The notes: generated by a model from the letters alone, not told the origin. A DNA stretch of 64,000 bases from Pseudomonadota bacterium (GCA_023457435.1 JAEWLS010000038.1:62001-126000); one strand, 5' to 3'. Shown: positions 1-8,234, counted from the first letter of the stretch. Made by a program: numbers and translations.

Positions 1-521
1 GGCAGCTGCCGCGCGGTGAATCGCCAGGTCAGCGCCGCGCGGATGTCGTCTACGCGGCCGTCGATATGAACTCTTGAGCGCATGCCGCCTTCCCGGACCT
101 CGATGATCCGGTCCTGTTCGTCACGGAGATGGGCATGCCTGCCCGATACGGTCAGGCTGCACTCGCCATCGGCGATGGTCAGTTCAGCGACCCCATCGGC
201 TGGAAAAAACTGCGCCGTCCGGAACAAGTCGGGCAGATTGAGGTCGTGCGGCAGCTGGCGGTTCAGAATGTACGCGTTCGCTTGCGACGGCTCTTCATTA
301 CCGATGCGGGTGCCGACGATGACATGCACGGCGACGAGATCGTCGGGCGCGACGAGTTCGTTACCGCTGCTCTTCGGGCCGACCCCGATGACCAGAAAGG
401 GGTCGGTTTCGACGGCGCTCGCCAGGATTACGAACTCGGTATTCGTGCGCAGCCACCGATCAGGCCGATGATACTCGAAGATCGAAACGCGGCTCTGCAT
501 GGGGATCAGGGTGAAGGACAA
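1..521 (-). CDS. Hypothetical protein, 3' end outside the window
   Basis: About 173 codons read leftwards and remain open at the window edge, so the C-terminus is missing. I chose the TTG at 521 because GGAG lies eight bases upstream; an in-frame ATG at 500 has no ribosome binding site. The protein begins with a beta-rich segment (MSFTLIPMQSRVSIFEYHRP) and shows no signal peptide, membrane segment or motif I recognise. It is divergent from the aminotransferase-fold gene at 667, and the operator-like site near 595 lies between the two starts, so both may answer to the neighbouring GntR regulator. That link is inference. The frame is supported by the start context and by being open throughout; the function is unknown. 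Confidence 0.55.
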   Translation of the reverse strand, partial: MSFTLIPMQSRVSIFEYHRPDRWLRTNTEFVILASAVETDPFLVIGVGPKSSGNELVAPDDLVAVHVIVGTRIGNEEPSQANAYILNRQLPHDLNLPDLFRTAQFFPADGVAELTIADGECSLTVSGRHAHLRDEQDRIIEVREGGMRSRVHIDGRVDDIRAALTWRFTARQL

Positions 522-590
522 TTCGAGATCTCCGAACTAAAGGTCGCGGTTCAGGTACCGGCCGACAGGGTTCCCTAGGCGCGGGTGAGA

Positions 591-621
591 ATGTTGACAA
601 TCGACGATCGTCGGCTAGTGT
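591..621 (+). promoter_or_regulatory. Promoter with overlapping GntR-type operator
   Basis: A perfect -35 box TTGACA (594-599) is followed, after 16 bases, by a weak -10 TAGTGT (616-621). The -35 is embedded in ATGTTGACAAT, whose reverse complement reads ATTGTCAACAT and is close to the TNGT-N2-ACNA pattern known for FadR/FCD-type GntR operators. The 22 bases from 592 match the promoter element in front of tctC at about 6853 (read on the minus strand) with two mismatches. It would drive the aminotransferase-fold gene, and possibly the divergent gene that starts at 521. Confidence 0.6.
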
Positions 622-666
622 CGCCGCAGATCACGCGCCTCCGGCGCGCCTCGCGGGGCCGATACA

Positions 667-1590
667 ATGAATATCGTCACAAATCCTAGACGAAGTTCGC
701 AGGGATATGTCGACGACCCGCGAAACGAGACCGTGCTCGTCTATGTCGATGGTGAGTATTTCCGACGAGACGAGGCATCGGTCTCGGTCTTCGACGCCGG
801 GTTCGTGCTGGGTGACGGGGTTTGGGAAGGGTTGCGCCTGGTCAATGGCCGCCTCCTCGCCGTCGACGAACACATAGAACGGCTGTACGAGGGCGCCGGA
901 GCAATCCAGCTCGACATCGGGATGCCGCGGGAAGAGCTCATCGCGCTGATCCATGCCGTGCTGAAGCGCAACGACATGCATGACGGCGTGCACATCCGGC
1001 TTATGGTGACGCGCGGCCGCAAAACCACTCCCAACCAGGATCCACGCTTTGCGGTTGGCGTCCCGACCATCGTAATCGTCGCCGAGTACAAGACCCCCAG
1101 GCCAGAATCCAAGCAACGGGGCCTGTCCCTGCTGACATCGACGATCCGCTGCAGCGGGCCTGACGTCTTCGACCTGCGATTGAATTCTCACAGCCGGCTC
1201 AACTTTATCCAGGCGCTGATCCAGGCGATCAACGCCGGTGCTGACGAGGCGCTGATGCTGGACCCTCACGGCTTCGTGGCAAGCTGCAACTCGACCAACT
1301 TCTTCATCGTCCGGCGCGGCGAGCTGTGGACGTCGACAGGGCGCTACAACTTCAAGGGCATTACCCGCCGCAAGGTCATCGAGCTTTTCGCCGAGAGCGG
1401 CGACACTGTGCGCGAACTCGATTTCACCCTTGCAGAGACCTACGGAGCCGACGAAGCCTTCGTCACCGGCACACTCGGGGGGATCACGCCGGTGACTACA
1501 ATCGACGGACGAAAGATCGGGACCGGCGTGCCGGGAGAGGTGACGCGCAGGATCGCCGCGCTGTACGACGCGATGGTTCAGCGCGCCTAG
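667..1590 (+). CDS. Class IV aminotransferase-fold protein without the PLP lysine
   Basis: A 307-residue protein with the IlvE / D-amino-acid transaminase / aminodeoxychorismate lyase fold. It has a VYVDGEYF start to domain 1, SVFDAGFVLGDGVWEGLR (about 40-57), HIERLYEGA, GADEALMLD (191-199) and a C-terminal GITRRKVIEL...DEAFVTGT segment. In family members the Schiff-base lysine precedes an N-R-L or N-x-L stretch. Here the segment reads LRLNSHSRLNF (170-180), so Asn173 stands at the lysine position, and there is no lysine at all between residues 149 and 230. The usual TEG-x-x-x-N motif reads ASCNSTN (205-211), so the glutamate is also gone. It lies convergent with the GntR gene. The annotation transaminase should be treated with caution; it may be a non-canonical or non-catalytic paralogue. 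Confidence 0.88.
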   Translation: MNIVTNPRRSSQGYVDDPRNETVLVYVDGEYFRRDEASVSVFDAGFVLGDGVWEGLRLVNGRLLAVDEHIERLYEGAGAIQLDIGMPREELIALIHAVLKRNDMHDGVHIRLMVTRGRKTTPNQDPRFAVGVPTIVIVAEYKTPRPESKQRGLSLLTSTIRCSGPDVFDLRLNSHSRLNFIQALIQAINAGADEALMLDPHGFVASCNSTNFFIVRRGELWTSTGRYNFKGITRRKVIELFAESGDTVRELDFTLAETYGADEAFVTGTLGGITPVTTIDGRKIGTGVPGEVTRRIAALYDAMVQRA

Positions 1591-1599
1591 GGCAACCGC

Positions 1600-2286
1600 C
1601 TAGGCGTGGCGATCATTCTCGACGCGGCCGTCGATGAAATCCTCAGTGACCTTCGCGCCGCGCCGCATGTGTTCGACGATTTCGCGCTTCATTGCCGCGA
1701 GGCTGGTGCCAAGCGCCAGGTTCACATAGTCGTCGTGGGCCGCGCGCTTTGGCCCCCGCCGGCCATGAGCGCGGTGATGCGCCGCCCAGTACATCTGCAA
1801 GCGTCCGCGCAGGCTGTCCCACAGCGAGGTGAGGAGCCTGTTTCCGGTGGTCTCGAACACTAGCGAATGCAGCGCCAGCTCGGCCACGATACTGCGTTCG
1901 TCGTCCTCGCGATCGATCGCATCGAGCAGCACGCCATGCCGGCGACGCAGCTCGGTGCTAAAGGCCTCGTCGCGGCGGTCCCAGATGAGTTCGAACGCGA
2001 AGGTCTCGAACATCGTGCGCACCGAATAGATCTCGCGCACGTCATCGGTGGACAGTTCGAGCACGGAGGTCGCGGTGTATGAGCGCGACACGAGCAGGCC
2101 CTCGTTGATGAGCTCGCGGATCGCCTCTCGCAGCGGTCCCCTGCTCACGCCGAACTCAGCGGCCAGCTTGGTTTCGATGATCGGGCTGCCGGGCGCCAAG
2201 GTGCCGTTCATGATGGCTTCGCGCAGCCGCAGCGCAATCTGCTCGCGGAACGTGCTGCGCGGCAGGCTCTGCACAGTCGTTGCCAT
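1600..2286 (-). CDS. GntR-family regulator, FCD subfamily
   Basis: A 228-residue transcription factor. The N-terminal winged helix-turn-helix (about 10-75) contains REQIALRLREAIMNGTLAPGSPI and AAEFGVSRGPLREAIREL, the typical GntR recognition helix. The C-terminal helical FCD domain (about 80-220) would bind a small-acid ligand through a metal. The start at 2286 (MATTVQSLPR) has GAGG eight bases upstream; a longer reading from 2352 is less likely. It sits between the aminotransferase-fold gene and the tct operon, both of which carry near-identical operator-like sites at their promoters. I infer that it represses both and is relieved by the transported acid or a breakdown product. Confidence 0.9.
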   Translation of the reverse strand: MATTVQSLPRSTFREQIALRLREAIMNGTLAPGSPIIETKLAAEFGVSRGPLREAIRELINEGLLVSRSYTATSVLELSTDDVREIYSVRTMFETFAFELIWDRRDEAFSTELRRRHGVLLDAIDREDDERSIVAELALHSLVFETTGNRLLTSLWDSLRGRLQMYWAAHHRAHGRRGPKRAAHDDYVNLALGTSLAAMKREIVEHMRRGAKVTEDFIDGRVENDRHA

Positions 2287-2409
2287 TTCATGAACCTCGC
2301 AATTTAACCCTACGACGCGAGCGGCCGCCAGTTCTTGCCAACGCATGGTCATGCCAGTGTAGCGGCGGCGTCATACCACTGCCCTCATGGCCTGAACAGC
2401 GAAACGGCC

Positions 2410-3912
2410 TCAGCTCGACGCGAGCGCCTTGTCGCGCGACTTGCGCACCGCAGGCACGACCGCAACCGCGATCGCCACGGCGCCGACGGCCAGCATTGAC
2501 GCGGCGAGCGGTTCGGTCACAAACACCGACCAGTCGCCGCGCGACAGCACGAGCGTGCGTCGCAGATATTCCTCGAGCAGCGGGCCGAGCACGAAACCCA
2601 GCAGAAGCGGTGCTGGCTCGCAATCGAGCCGCGACAGGATGAAACCGGCAACACCTGCGAACGCGAGCAGCAGCACGTCGATCTGCGCGTTCTTGAGGCT
2701 AAGCACGCCGATCGCACAGAACACTACGATTGCCGGATAGAGGAGCGAGTAGGGGGCGCTGAGGAGGCGAACCCACAGACCGAGCAGCGGCAGGTTGAGG
2801 ATCACCAGGAAGAGGTTGCCGATCCACATCGACGCGATCAGGCCCCAGAACAGCTCCGGCTCGTCGACGATCACGTTGGGGCCGGGTGCGATGCCCTGGA
2901 TGATCATCGCGCCGACCATCAGCGCCATGACCCCATTGGTTGGGATGCCGAGCGTCAGAAGCGGAATGAAGGAGGTCTGCGCGCCGGCATTGTTAGCGCT
3001 CTCGGGCGCCACGACACCTTCGATCGCGCCATTGCCCATCCCCTCCGGAGGACGCGAGATGCGTTTTTCTATGCTGTAGGCTGCAAACGAGCCGATCACG
3101 GCGCCGCCGCCGGGCAGCACGCCCAGTATCGCGCCGATGCCGGTACCGCGAAGCGCCGGCGCCACCATGCGCTTAAGGTCCTCACGCTGCAGCATCAGCC
3201 GCCCGAGATTCTGTGAGATCGCCAGCCGCTGATCGCCTTCGCCGAGATTCTTCAGGATCTCGGATATGCCGAACGCACCCATCGCGATGATCACAAAGCC
3301 TATGCCGTCGCTCAGTTCAGTCATGCCAAGCGTAAACCGCATGGCGCCCGAGTTTACGTCCTGGCCAATCAGCCCGAGCAGGAGCCCGAGGAACAGCATG
3401 CCGAAGGCCTTGAGCACCGAACCCTGCGCCAGCACGATCGAGGCAATCAGCCCAAGGACCAGCAGGGCTGTGTACTCGGCGGGCCCGAAGGCGAGGGCAA
3501 TGCCGGCTAGCGACGGCGCGGTCAGCGCGATGAGCACCGTCGCGACGCTGCCGGCAAAGAACGAGCCGAGGGCGGCCGCGGCGAGCGCTGCACCGGCGCG
3601 CCCCTTTCGCGCCATCTGGTAGCCGTCCAGCGCGGTGACGACCGAAGAGGCTTCGCCCGGCACGTTGATGAGGATCGAGGTGGTGGAACCGCCATACTGG
3701 GCGCCGTAGAAGATTCCCGCGAGCATGATCAGCGCGGTCTCGGGCGGCAGGCCAAAGGTAAGCGGCAGCAGCATCGCGATTGTGGCGACTGGGCCGAGGC
3801 CGGGCAACACGCCGATCAGCGTCCCGATGATCGTGCCGATCAGACAATAGGCGAGGTTGGTGAGCGTCAGCGCCGTCTGAAAACCGAGCCCGAGATTGGC
3901 AAGGACGTCCAA
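2410..3912 (-). CDS. tctA: Tripartite tricarboxylate transporter, large permease TctA
   Basis: A 500-residue, highly hydrophobic inner-membrane protein. It carries the family hallmarks near the N-terminus: GVLPGLGPVATIAMLLP (about 38-54), FYGAQYGGSTTSILINVPGE (68-87) and GYQMARKGRAGAAL. A second GxxPGGGAVIGSF half-repeat lies in the middle, and about a dozen membrane spans are expected. It is the transport channel of a TTT system that works with the periplasmic binder TctC and the small subunit TctB. The start is TTG at 3912, three bases after the tctB stop, with a poor ribosome binding site, so translational coupling is likely. It is the last gene of the operon. The substrate is probably a small carboxylate or a related molecule; it cannot be read from the sequence. 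Confidence 0.93.
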   Translation of the reverse strand: MDVLANLGLGFQTALTLTNLAYCLIGTIIGTLIGVLPGLGPVATIAMLLPLTFGLPPETALIMLAGIFYGAQYGGSTTSILINVPGEASSVVTALDGYQMARKGRAGAALAAAALGSFFAGSVATVLIALTAPSLAGIALAFGPAEYTALLVLGLIASIVLAQGSVLKAFGMLFLGLLLGLIGQDVNSGAMRFTLGMTELSDGIGFVIIAMGAFGISEILKNLGEGDQRLAISQNLGRLMLQREDLKRMVAPALRGTGIGAILGVLPGGGAVIGSFAAYSIEKRISRPPEGMGNGAIEGVVAPESANNAGAQTSFIPLLTLGIPTNGVMALMVGAMIIQGIAPGPNVIVDEPELFWGLIASMWIGNLFLVILNLPLLGLWVRLLSAPYSLLYPAIVVFCAIGVLSLKNAQIDVLLLAFAGVAGFILSRLDCEPAPLLLGFVLGPLLEEYLRRTLVLSRGDWSVFVTEPLAASMLAVGAVAIAVAVVPAVRKSRDKALASS

Positions 3913-3915
3913 GGC

Positions 3916-4380
3916 TCAGAACCCGCCGAGCCACGGGCCGATCAGGGCGTAGGGCATGCCGAGGGCCATGATAAACACAACGCCGCAGAACAGGGCGAGC
4001 AGGGCCGCCAGCATACCTGTCCGCAACAGCGAAGCCCGCGGTTCGGCAAAGGACGCGAGGACGCTCATCACCATCACGGCCGGAACGAAGCCCAATCCGC
4101 GTACAGTGAGGCCGAAGATGGCGATGGCAGCGGTCACCAGCGTCAGCGCCCGCCAGGGCATGGCCGCGACCGGAAGGCCGGCGGAAAACAATGAGCGGCC
4201 CATTACCGCCGCTCCGATCAGCATCGTGCCGACCGACAGCAGCATCGGGAAGTAGCCGGCGCCCATATTGCGCGCCGTACCCAAGGTGAGCTCCGAGCCG
4301 CCTTTCAGGAAGAGCGCGCCGACCGCCAGAAACACCAGTCCCGCCAGGAAGTCACGTGTCAGGAAGAACGGCGTTCTCAC
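3916..4380 (-). CDS. tctB: Tripartite tricarboxylate transporter, small permease TctB
   Basis: 154 residues with four predicted membrane helices, beginning MRTPFFLTRDFLAGLVFLAV. The GTARNMGAGYFPMLLSVGTM segment (about 34-53) is typical of TctB. The GTG start at 4380 overlaps the stop of the amidohydrolase gene as GTGA, so the two are translationally coupled. TctB supports TctA in the membrane; its exact role is poorly known. The position after the amidohydrolase, not next to tctC, is unusual for tctCBA operons. Confidence 0.88.
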   Translation of the reverse strand: MRTPFFLTRDFLAGLVFLAVGALFLKGGSELTLGTARNMGAGYFPMLLSVGTMLIGAAVMGRSLFSAGLPVAAMPWRALTLVTAAIAIFGLTVRGLGFVPAVMVMSVLASFAEPRASLLRTGMLAALLALFCGVVFIMALGMPYALIGPWLGGF

Positions 4381-5612
4381 GCCGCCTCCGCCAGCGTGTT
4401 CTTCTCAAACCTGCCGCCCTTGATGATGGCGGGGATGTGCCTGCCCTGATGCTGGAAAAGGTCGAGGTCGCTCAGGGGGTCGCCATCGATGACGATCAGG
4501 TCGGCGATATATCCTTCCTTCACCCGTCCGAGCTGCCCTTCCATGCGAACGATCTCGGCACCGATGACCGTGGCGCTGCGGATGATGTCAGCCGCGGACT
4601 GGACGGCATTCCGGATGAGGAATTCCTCGCACTGATGCTCCTTCGGTGCCCGGAAGAGATCCGTGCCGAAACCCATCTTGACGCCGGCGCGTGCCGCGAT
4701 CTCGAGCGAACGGGTGCCGACGGCAAGCACCTCCTTCGCCTTGGCGAGGTGGAAGGCCGAGATGCCGATTTCGCGCGCATGTTCGACCACCCGCTTGTAG
4801 ACGACAAGCGTCGGGACCAAGTAGGCGCCGCGCGCCGCCATGAGGCTGGCGGCCTTCTCGTCGATGAAGTTACCGTGCTCGATGGTCCGCACCCCTGCCT
4901 CGACGGAGCGCGAAATTGCGGACGGCATGTAGGCGTGCGCCGCGACGTAACGACCGGTGCGGGTCGCCTCGTCAACCACGGCCTCGATCTCGTCGATGGC
5001 AAACTGGTCGTGGTCGAGCGGGTCGGACGGGCTGGATATGCCGCCCGAGGCGAGAATCTTCACCTGGTCGGCGCCACGGCGCAGCTCTTCGCGGGCAGCG
5101 CGACGGACCTCGGTGACGCCGTCTGCAGTGACGAAGCGGGTGAGTTCGGCGGACAAGGCGTCGCGCGGGGCGAAATCGGCGGGGTTGCGCAGGTCGCCAT
5201 GGCCGCCGGTTGCCGAAATGGGCCGCCCCGACACGAAGATCCGGGGTCCGGTGAACAGGTCCTGCTCGACGGCGATCCGGAAACCGGCGTCGGCCCCGCC
5301 GGCGTCGCGCACCGTCGTGAAGCCGCGCATCAGCGTGTCGCGCATGATCTTCGCCGCCCGCGCCGCCGCCAGCGACGGAAACTGCGTCGGATAAGCGGTC
5401 ATGCTGTCGGCGCAGATATGAAGGTGACAATCGATCAGGCCGGGCATCAGCGTCCGCCCCTCGAGATCGATCTCGCGCGCCGCTCCAGCCGTGCCGGCGC
5501 TGAGCGACGCGATCTTGCCGTCGGCCAAGAGCACGTTCTGCCGCGGCGTTATCGTGCCTGCGTCCACATCGAGGACGCAGGCGTTCTTGAGAAGGAGCGT
5601 TTCGCTCAACAA
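4377..5612 (-). CDS. Metal-dependent amidohydrolase (imidazolonepropionase-like)
   Basis: About 411 residues, a cytosolic TIM-barrel hydrolase of the amidohydrolase superfamily. The metal ligands are visible in order: DCHLH near the start of the barrel, the bridging lysine in VKILASGG, AAHAYM, EHGNFID and the aspartate in GFGTDLF. The small beta-sandwich halves flank the barrel (LLLKNACVLDVDAG at the start, GYIADLIVIDGDPL at the end). The frame is open much further upstream into tctC, but GGGAGGGC occurs just before two tandem TTG codons at 5612 and 5609, so I start there. Being inside the transporter operon, it most likely hydrolyses the imported compound (an amide, lactam or cyclic imide). 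The substrate is unknown. Confidence 0.88.
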   Translation of the reverse strand: MLSETLLLKNACVLDVDAGTITPRQNVLLADGKIASLSAGTAGAAREIDLEGRTLMPGLIDCHLHICADSMTAYPTQFPSLAAARAAKIMRDTLMRGFTTVRDAGGADAGFRIAVEQDLFTGPRIFVSGRPISATGGHGDLRNPADFAPRDALSAELTRFVTADGVTEVRRAAREELRRGADQVKILASGGISSPSDPLDHDQFAIDEIEAVVDEATRTGRYVAAHAYMPSAISRSVEAGVRTIEHGNFIDEKAASLMAARGAYLVPTLVVYKRVVEHAREIGISAFHLAKAKEVLAVGTRSLEIAARAGVKMGFGTDLFRAPKEHQCEEFLIRNAVQSAADIIRSATVIGAEIVRMEGQLGRVKEGYIADLIVIDGDPLSDLDLFQHQGRHIPAIIKGGRFEKNTLAEAA

Positions 5613-5626
5613 TATGCCCTCCCGGC

Positions 5627-6610
5627 TTACTGGCCGGTGATCTTGGCGTCGCGCACGACCGTCTGGTACTTCGCGTAGTCGCTTTCCAGCAAGGCCTGTG
5701 CGGCGCTCGCCGTCGTCGGCGGGACCGGAATACCGCTGGCGGTCGTCAGCCGCGCCTGGACGTCGGGCTTGGCAAGCACCTTGTTGAAGGCAGCGTTGAG
5801 CTTCTCGATCACCGGAGCGGGCACGCCCTTCGGCGCGATCGCCATGTACCACGATTCGAGATTGGCATCGGCAAAGCCCTGCTCCGTCAGCGACGGCACA
5901 TCCGGGAATTCCTTGGCGCGGGTCGAGCCGACGGTGCCGATGACACGCATCTTGCCGTCGCGCACATGCGGAGCTGCCAGGCCCGACGACAGGATGCCGA
6001 GTTGGACCCGGTCAGCCAGCATGTCGAGGATGCCAGGCGGCAAGCCCTTGTAGTCCACCGCCGTGATATCGACGCCGGTGCTAAGCTTGATCGTCTCGAC
6101 AGTGAGGTGTCCGAAGCTGCCATGGCCCGGGCGCAGGTAGTTCAGCTTGCCTGGCTCCGCCTTGGCGAGAGCGACGAGCTCGGCGATGTTGGTCGCCTTG
6201 ACCGAGGTCGGCACGCAGACCACCGAAACGCTGCTCGAGCATACGGCGATGCCCTGGAAGTCGTCGATCGGATGAAACTCCGCCTTGCTCAGAAGCGGCG
6301 CCACGAGGTGACTCAGCGTCGCCATCATGATGGTGTGGCCGTCGGGTTCAGCCTTGGCGGCAGCTGTAGACGCGAGCATGCCGCCTGCGCCCGGACGCGG
6401 GTCGACGACAACCGGCTGGCCTAGTTCCGCCGCCAGGTCGTCGCTGAACGAGCGCATGACCAGATCGACGATGCCGCCGGCCGGAAACGGGCATACGAAG
6501 GTGATCGGCTTGGTCGGAAAGGACTGCGCTCGTCCGCTGCCGGGAAGGGCGAGGGACACGGCGGCCGCCGCTCCCGCAAGCACTGTGCGTCTGTTGGGGC
6601 GGAACATCAT
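5627..6610 (-). CDS. tctC: TctC-type periplasmic solute-binding protein
   Basis: 327 residues. The N-terminus MMFRPNRRTVLAGAAAAVSL is a twin-arginine style signal (RRTVLAG) ending near GRAQS. The mature part shows the Bug/TctC pattern: PTKPITFVCPFPAGGIVD, VDPRPGAGGMLASTAAAKAEPDGHTIMMATLS and YKGLPPGILDMLADRVQ. The start at 6610 has GAGGAG close upstream; a longer reading has no support. It captures the substrate in the periplasm for TctAB. It is the first gene of the operon, behind a leader of about 215 bases from the promoter near 6825-6853. Bug proteins usually bind small carboxylates, amides or nicotinate-like molecules. Confidence 0.93.
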   Translation of the reverse strand: MMFRPNRRTVLAGAAAAVSLALPGSGRAQSFPTKPITFVCPFPAGGIVDLVMRSFSDDLAAELGQPVVVDPRPGAGGMLASTAAAKAEPDGHTIMMATLSHLVAPLLSKAEFHPIDDFQGIAVCSSSVSVVCVPTSVKATNIAELVALAKAEPGKLNYLRPGHGSFGHLTVETIKLSTGVDITAVDYKGLPPGILDMLADRVQLGILSSGLAAPHVRDGKMRVIGTVGSTRAKEFPDVPSLTEQGFADANLESWYMAIAPKGVPAPVIEKLNAAFNKVLAKPDVQARLTTASGIPVPPTTASAAQALLESDYAKYQTVVRDAKITGQ

Positions 6611-6824
6611 CGTGTCTCCTCTAGGTGTCCACACTTCTTCATCGCGCGTCGCGGCGTGGCCGCGTCCTCGTTTCGTGCGGCTTTGGTGATCCGGCTCGCA
6701 GTGCGAACACAGCCAAAACCAATTGTATGTCGTGAGATCGAGTCGACCGAAATCGGACGGGAGAGTTCGGGCAAGCCAGTCAGCATCACCGTCCCCAGTT
6801 CCGTGCCAATCGGGTGTGGGCGAC

Positions 6825-6857
6825 ATAAAACGGCGTCGATGGTCGATTGTCAACAAT
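6825..6857 (-). promoter_or_regulatory. tct operon promoter with GntR-type operator
   Basis: On the minus strand TTGACA (6853-6848), a 17-base spacer and TTTTAT (6830-6825) form a good sigma-70 promoter. The -35 lies inside the palindrome ATTGTTGACAAT (6846-6857), which fits the TNGT-N2-ACNA operator pattern of FCD GntR regulators; a repressor bound here would block RNA polymerase. The element matches the one at 592-613 in 20 of 22 positions. The stretch from 6611 to 6969 otherwise holds only the leader of tctC and unremarkable sequence. Confidence 0.7.
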
Positions 6858-6969
6858 TGACGCGCGATTTGATCTGGCGAGATGTCAGGCTATTGGCGTG
6901 AGGCGGCTACTGCGCGCGAACCATCAGTGCCAGGCGCTCCAGGCCGAGCCGTCGCGGCTTTGCCCGGCG

Positions 6970-7038
6970 TCAGTTTACATGCGCCGCGGCAGGAACTGCC
7001 GCGGCCAGAAGGACGGCTGCTCGAAGCAGCTGTCCCAT
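6970..7038 (-). CDS. 22-codon ORF encoding only a secretion signal; possible nirV remnant
   Basis: Directly behind nirK, GAGGAG overlaps the nirK stop and is followed by an ATG at 7038. The 22 codons read MGQLLRAAVLLAAAVPAAAH and two more residues, a textbook Sec signal peptide with an A-x-A cleavage site, and then a stop. In many alphaproteobacteria nirK is followed by nirV, a secreted protein, so this may be the 5' end of a deleted nirV. Nothing after the stop resembles NirV. Translation is plausible; function is doubtful. Confidence 0.45.
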   Translation of the reverse strand: MGQLLRAAVLLAAAVPAAAHVN

Positions 7039-7051
7039 TTGACGCCACTCC

Positions 7052-8233
7052 TCAGTGGCCGCTGTCGTGCGGGTTCGGCGGGGCGTTGAAAACCTCCAGG
7101 TTCTCGGGGCCCTCGACGATCAGGTAGCCGGCCAGGCCGCGCTCCGCGCGCGACAGCGCGTGATCGACGAGTACATACCGGCCGGGCACCTCGCACTTGA
7201 ACTCGACGATATTGGCCGAGCCTGGCGGCACGGAGATGCTCTGGACGTTGGTGATCGGCTCGCTGGTGACGGAGCCGAGCTGGTAGGCCTTGTCGAAGAT
7301 CTCGCCGATCACGTGGAAGCCCGAGGTGTAGTTGGGGCCGCCGACGCCGAAGTAGATGCGGACGGTCTCGCCGACATTGGCCTTGAGCGGATAATGATCG
7401 GTGATCGCACCCACATGACCGTTGAAGACGAAGTATTCCGGCCGTTCGTTGAGCAGCTTCTCCATGCTCTCGGTCAACAGGCCGCTGCTGCCAAACGGCT
7501 CCTCGGTATAGATCTCGCCCTGCATCACGTAGAACTCGCGGTCGACCGGCGGCAGGCCGTTCTCCGGCTCCACTAGGATCAAGCCGTACATGCCGTTTGC
7601 GATATGCAGAGCCACCGGCGGCACGGCGCAGTGATAGACATAGAGGCCGGGGTTGAGCGCCTTGAAGGTGAAGCTGCGCTCCTCGCCTGGCGCGGCGGTC
7701 GTTGCCACCGCGCCGCCGCCCGGACCCGTGCAGGCATGGAAGTCGACGTTGTGCATCATCCAGCTGTCGGGATGATTCTTCAGATGCACCTCGACCTGGT
7801 CGCCGACGCGCACCCGGAGGAAGGGTCCGGGCACCTTGCCGTTAAAGGTCCAAAAGCGGAAGCGCGCCTTGTCGTCGAGCGGCGCCTCGATCTCCACAGT
7901 CTCCAGATCGACCCGCACCGTCGCCGGCTCGCGCCTGGTGATCGGTGGCGGGACGTTGGCCGGGTTCTCCGCGATGTCCGCCTGGTCCGGGTGCTGCGGA
8001 TTGATCGAATAGATGCGGTTGCTGAGGCTACCAGAGTGGTGCGCGTGGCTGCCAGTCATGGTCCTGTCGATGGTGCCGGCGGCGCCGTGTGCACCATGAG
8101 ACTGCGCCCGAGCTGCGTCGGCAACCAGTAGGCCGCCGACGGCCGCGCCGACCGAACCTGCTAGCAGGCTGCGCCGGCTGATCGCAGCCTCTTCCGCCGG
8201 GGCGGCGGCGCTCTTGTCGTTGATCTTCTTCAT
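7052..8233 (-). CDS. nirK: Copper-containing nitrite reductase NirK
   Basis: 393 residues. The Tat signal ISRRSLLAGS (18-27) ends near ARAQS. Two cupredoxin domains follow. The type 1 copper ligands are His161, Cys202, His210 and Met215; the type 2 ligands are His166, His201 and His358; the catalytic pair is Asp164 and His307. All are intact, so the enzyme should reduce nitrite to NO in the periplasm. The loop VYHCAVPPVALHIANGMYG is shorter than in the classical Alcaligenes/Rhizobium type (which has APPGMVPWHVVSGM) and resembles the AniA-like class II. It starts one base after the pseudoazurin stop, with GGAGGG upstream. The operon is probably controlled by NnrR through the box at 8754. Confidence 0.96.
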   Translation of the reverse strand: MKKINDKSAAAPAEEAAISRRSLLAGSVGAAVGGLLVADAARAQSHGAHGAAGTIDRTMTGSHAHHSGSLSNRIYSINPQHPDQADIAENPANVPPPITRREPATVRVDLETVEIEAPLDDKARFRFWTFNGKVPGPFLRVRVGDQVEVHLKNHPDSWMMHNVDFHACTGPGGGAVATTAAPGEERSFTFKALNPGLYVYHCAVPPVALHIANGMYGLILVEPENGLPPVDREFYVMQGEIYTEEPFGSSGLLTESMEKLLNERPEYFVFNGHVGAITDHYPLKANVGETVRIYFGVGGPNYTSGFHVIGEIFDKAYQLGSVTSEPITNVQSISVPPGSANIVEFKCEVPGRYVLVDHALSRAERGLAGYLIVEGPENLEVFNAPPNPHDSGH

Positions 8234-8234
8234 G

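Noticed and set aside
4356..5678. 440-codon open frame on the plus strand opposite the amidohydrolase
   Set aside because: It mirrors a real GC-rich gene, has no recognisable domain and no ribosome binding site; the minus strand encodes a clear metal hydrolase.
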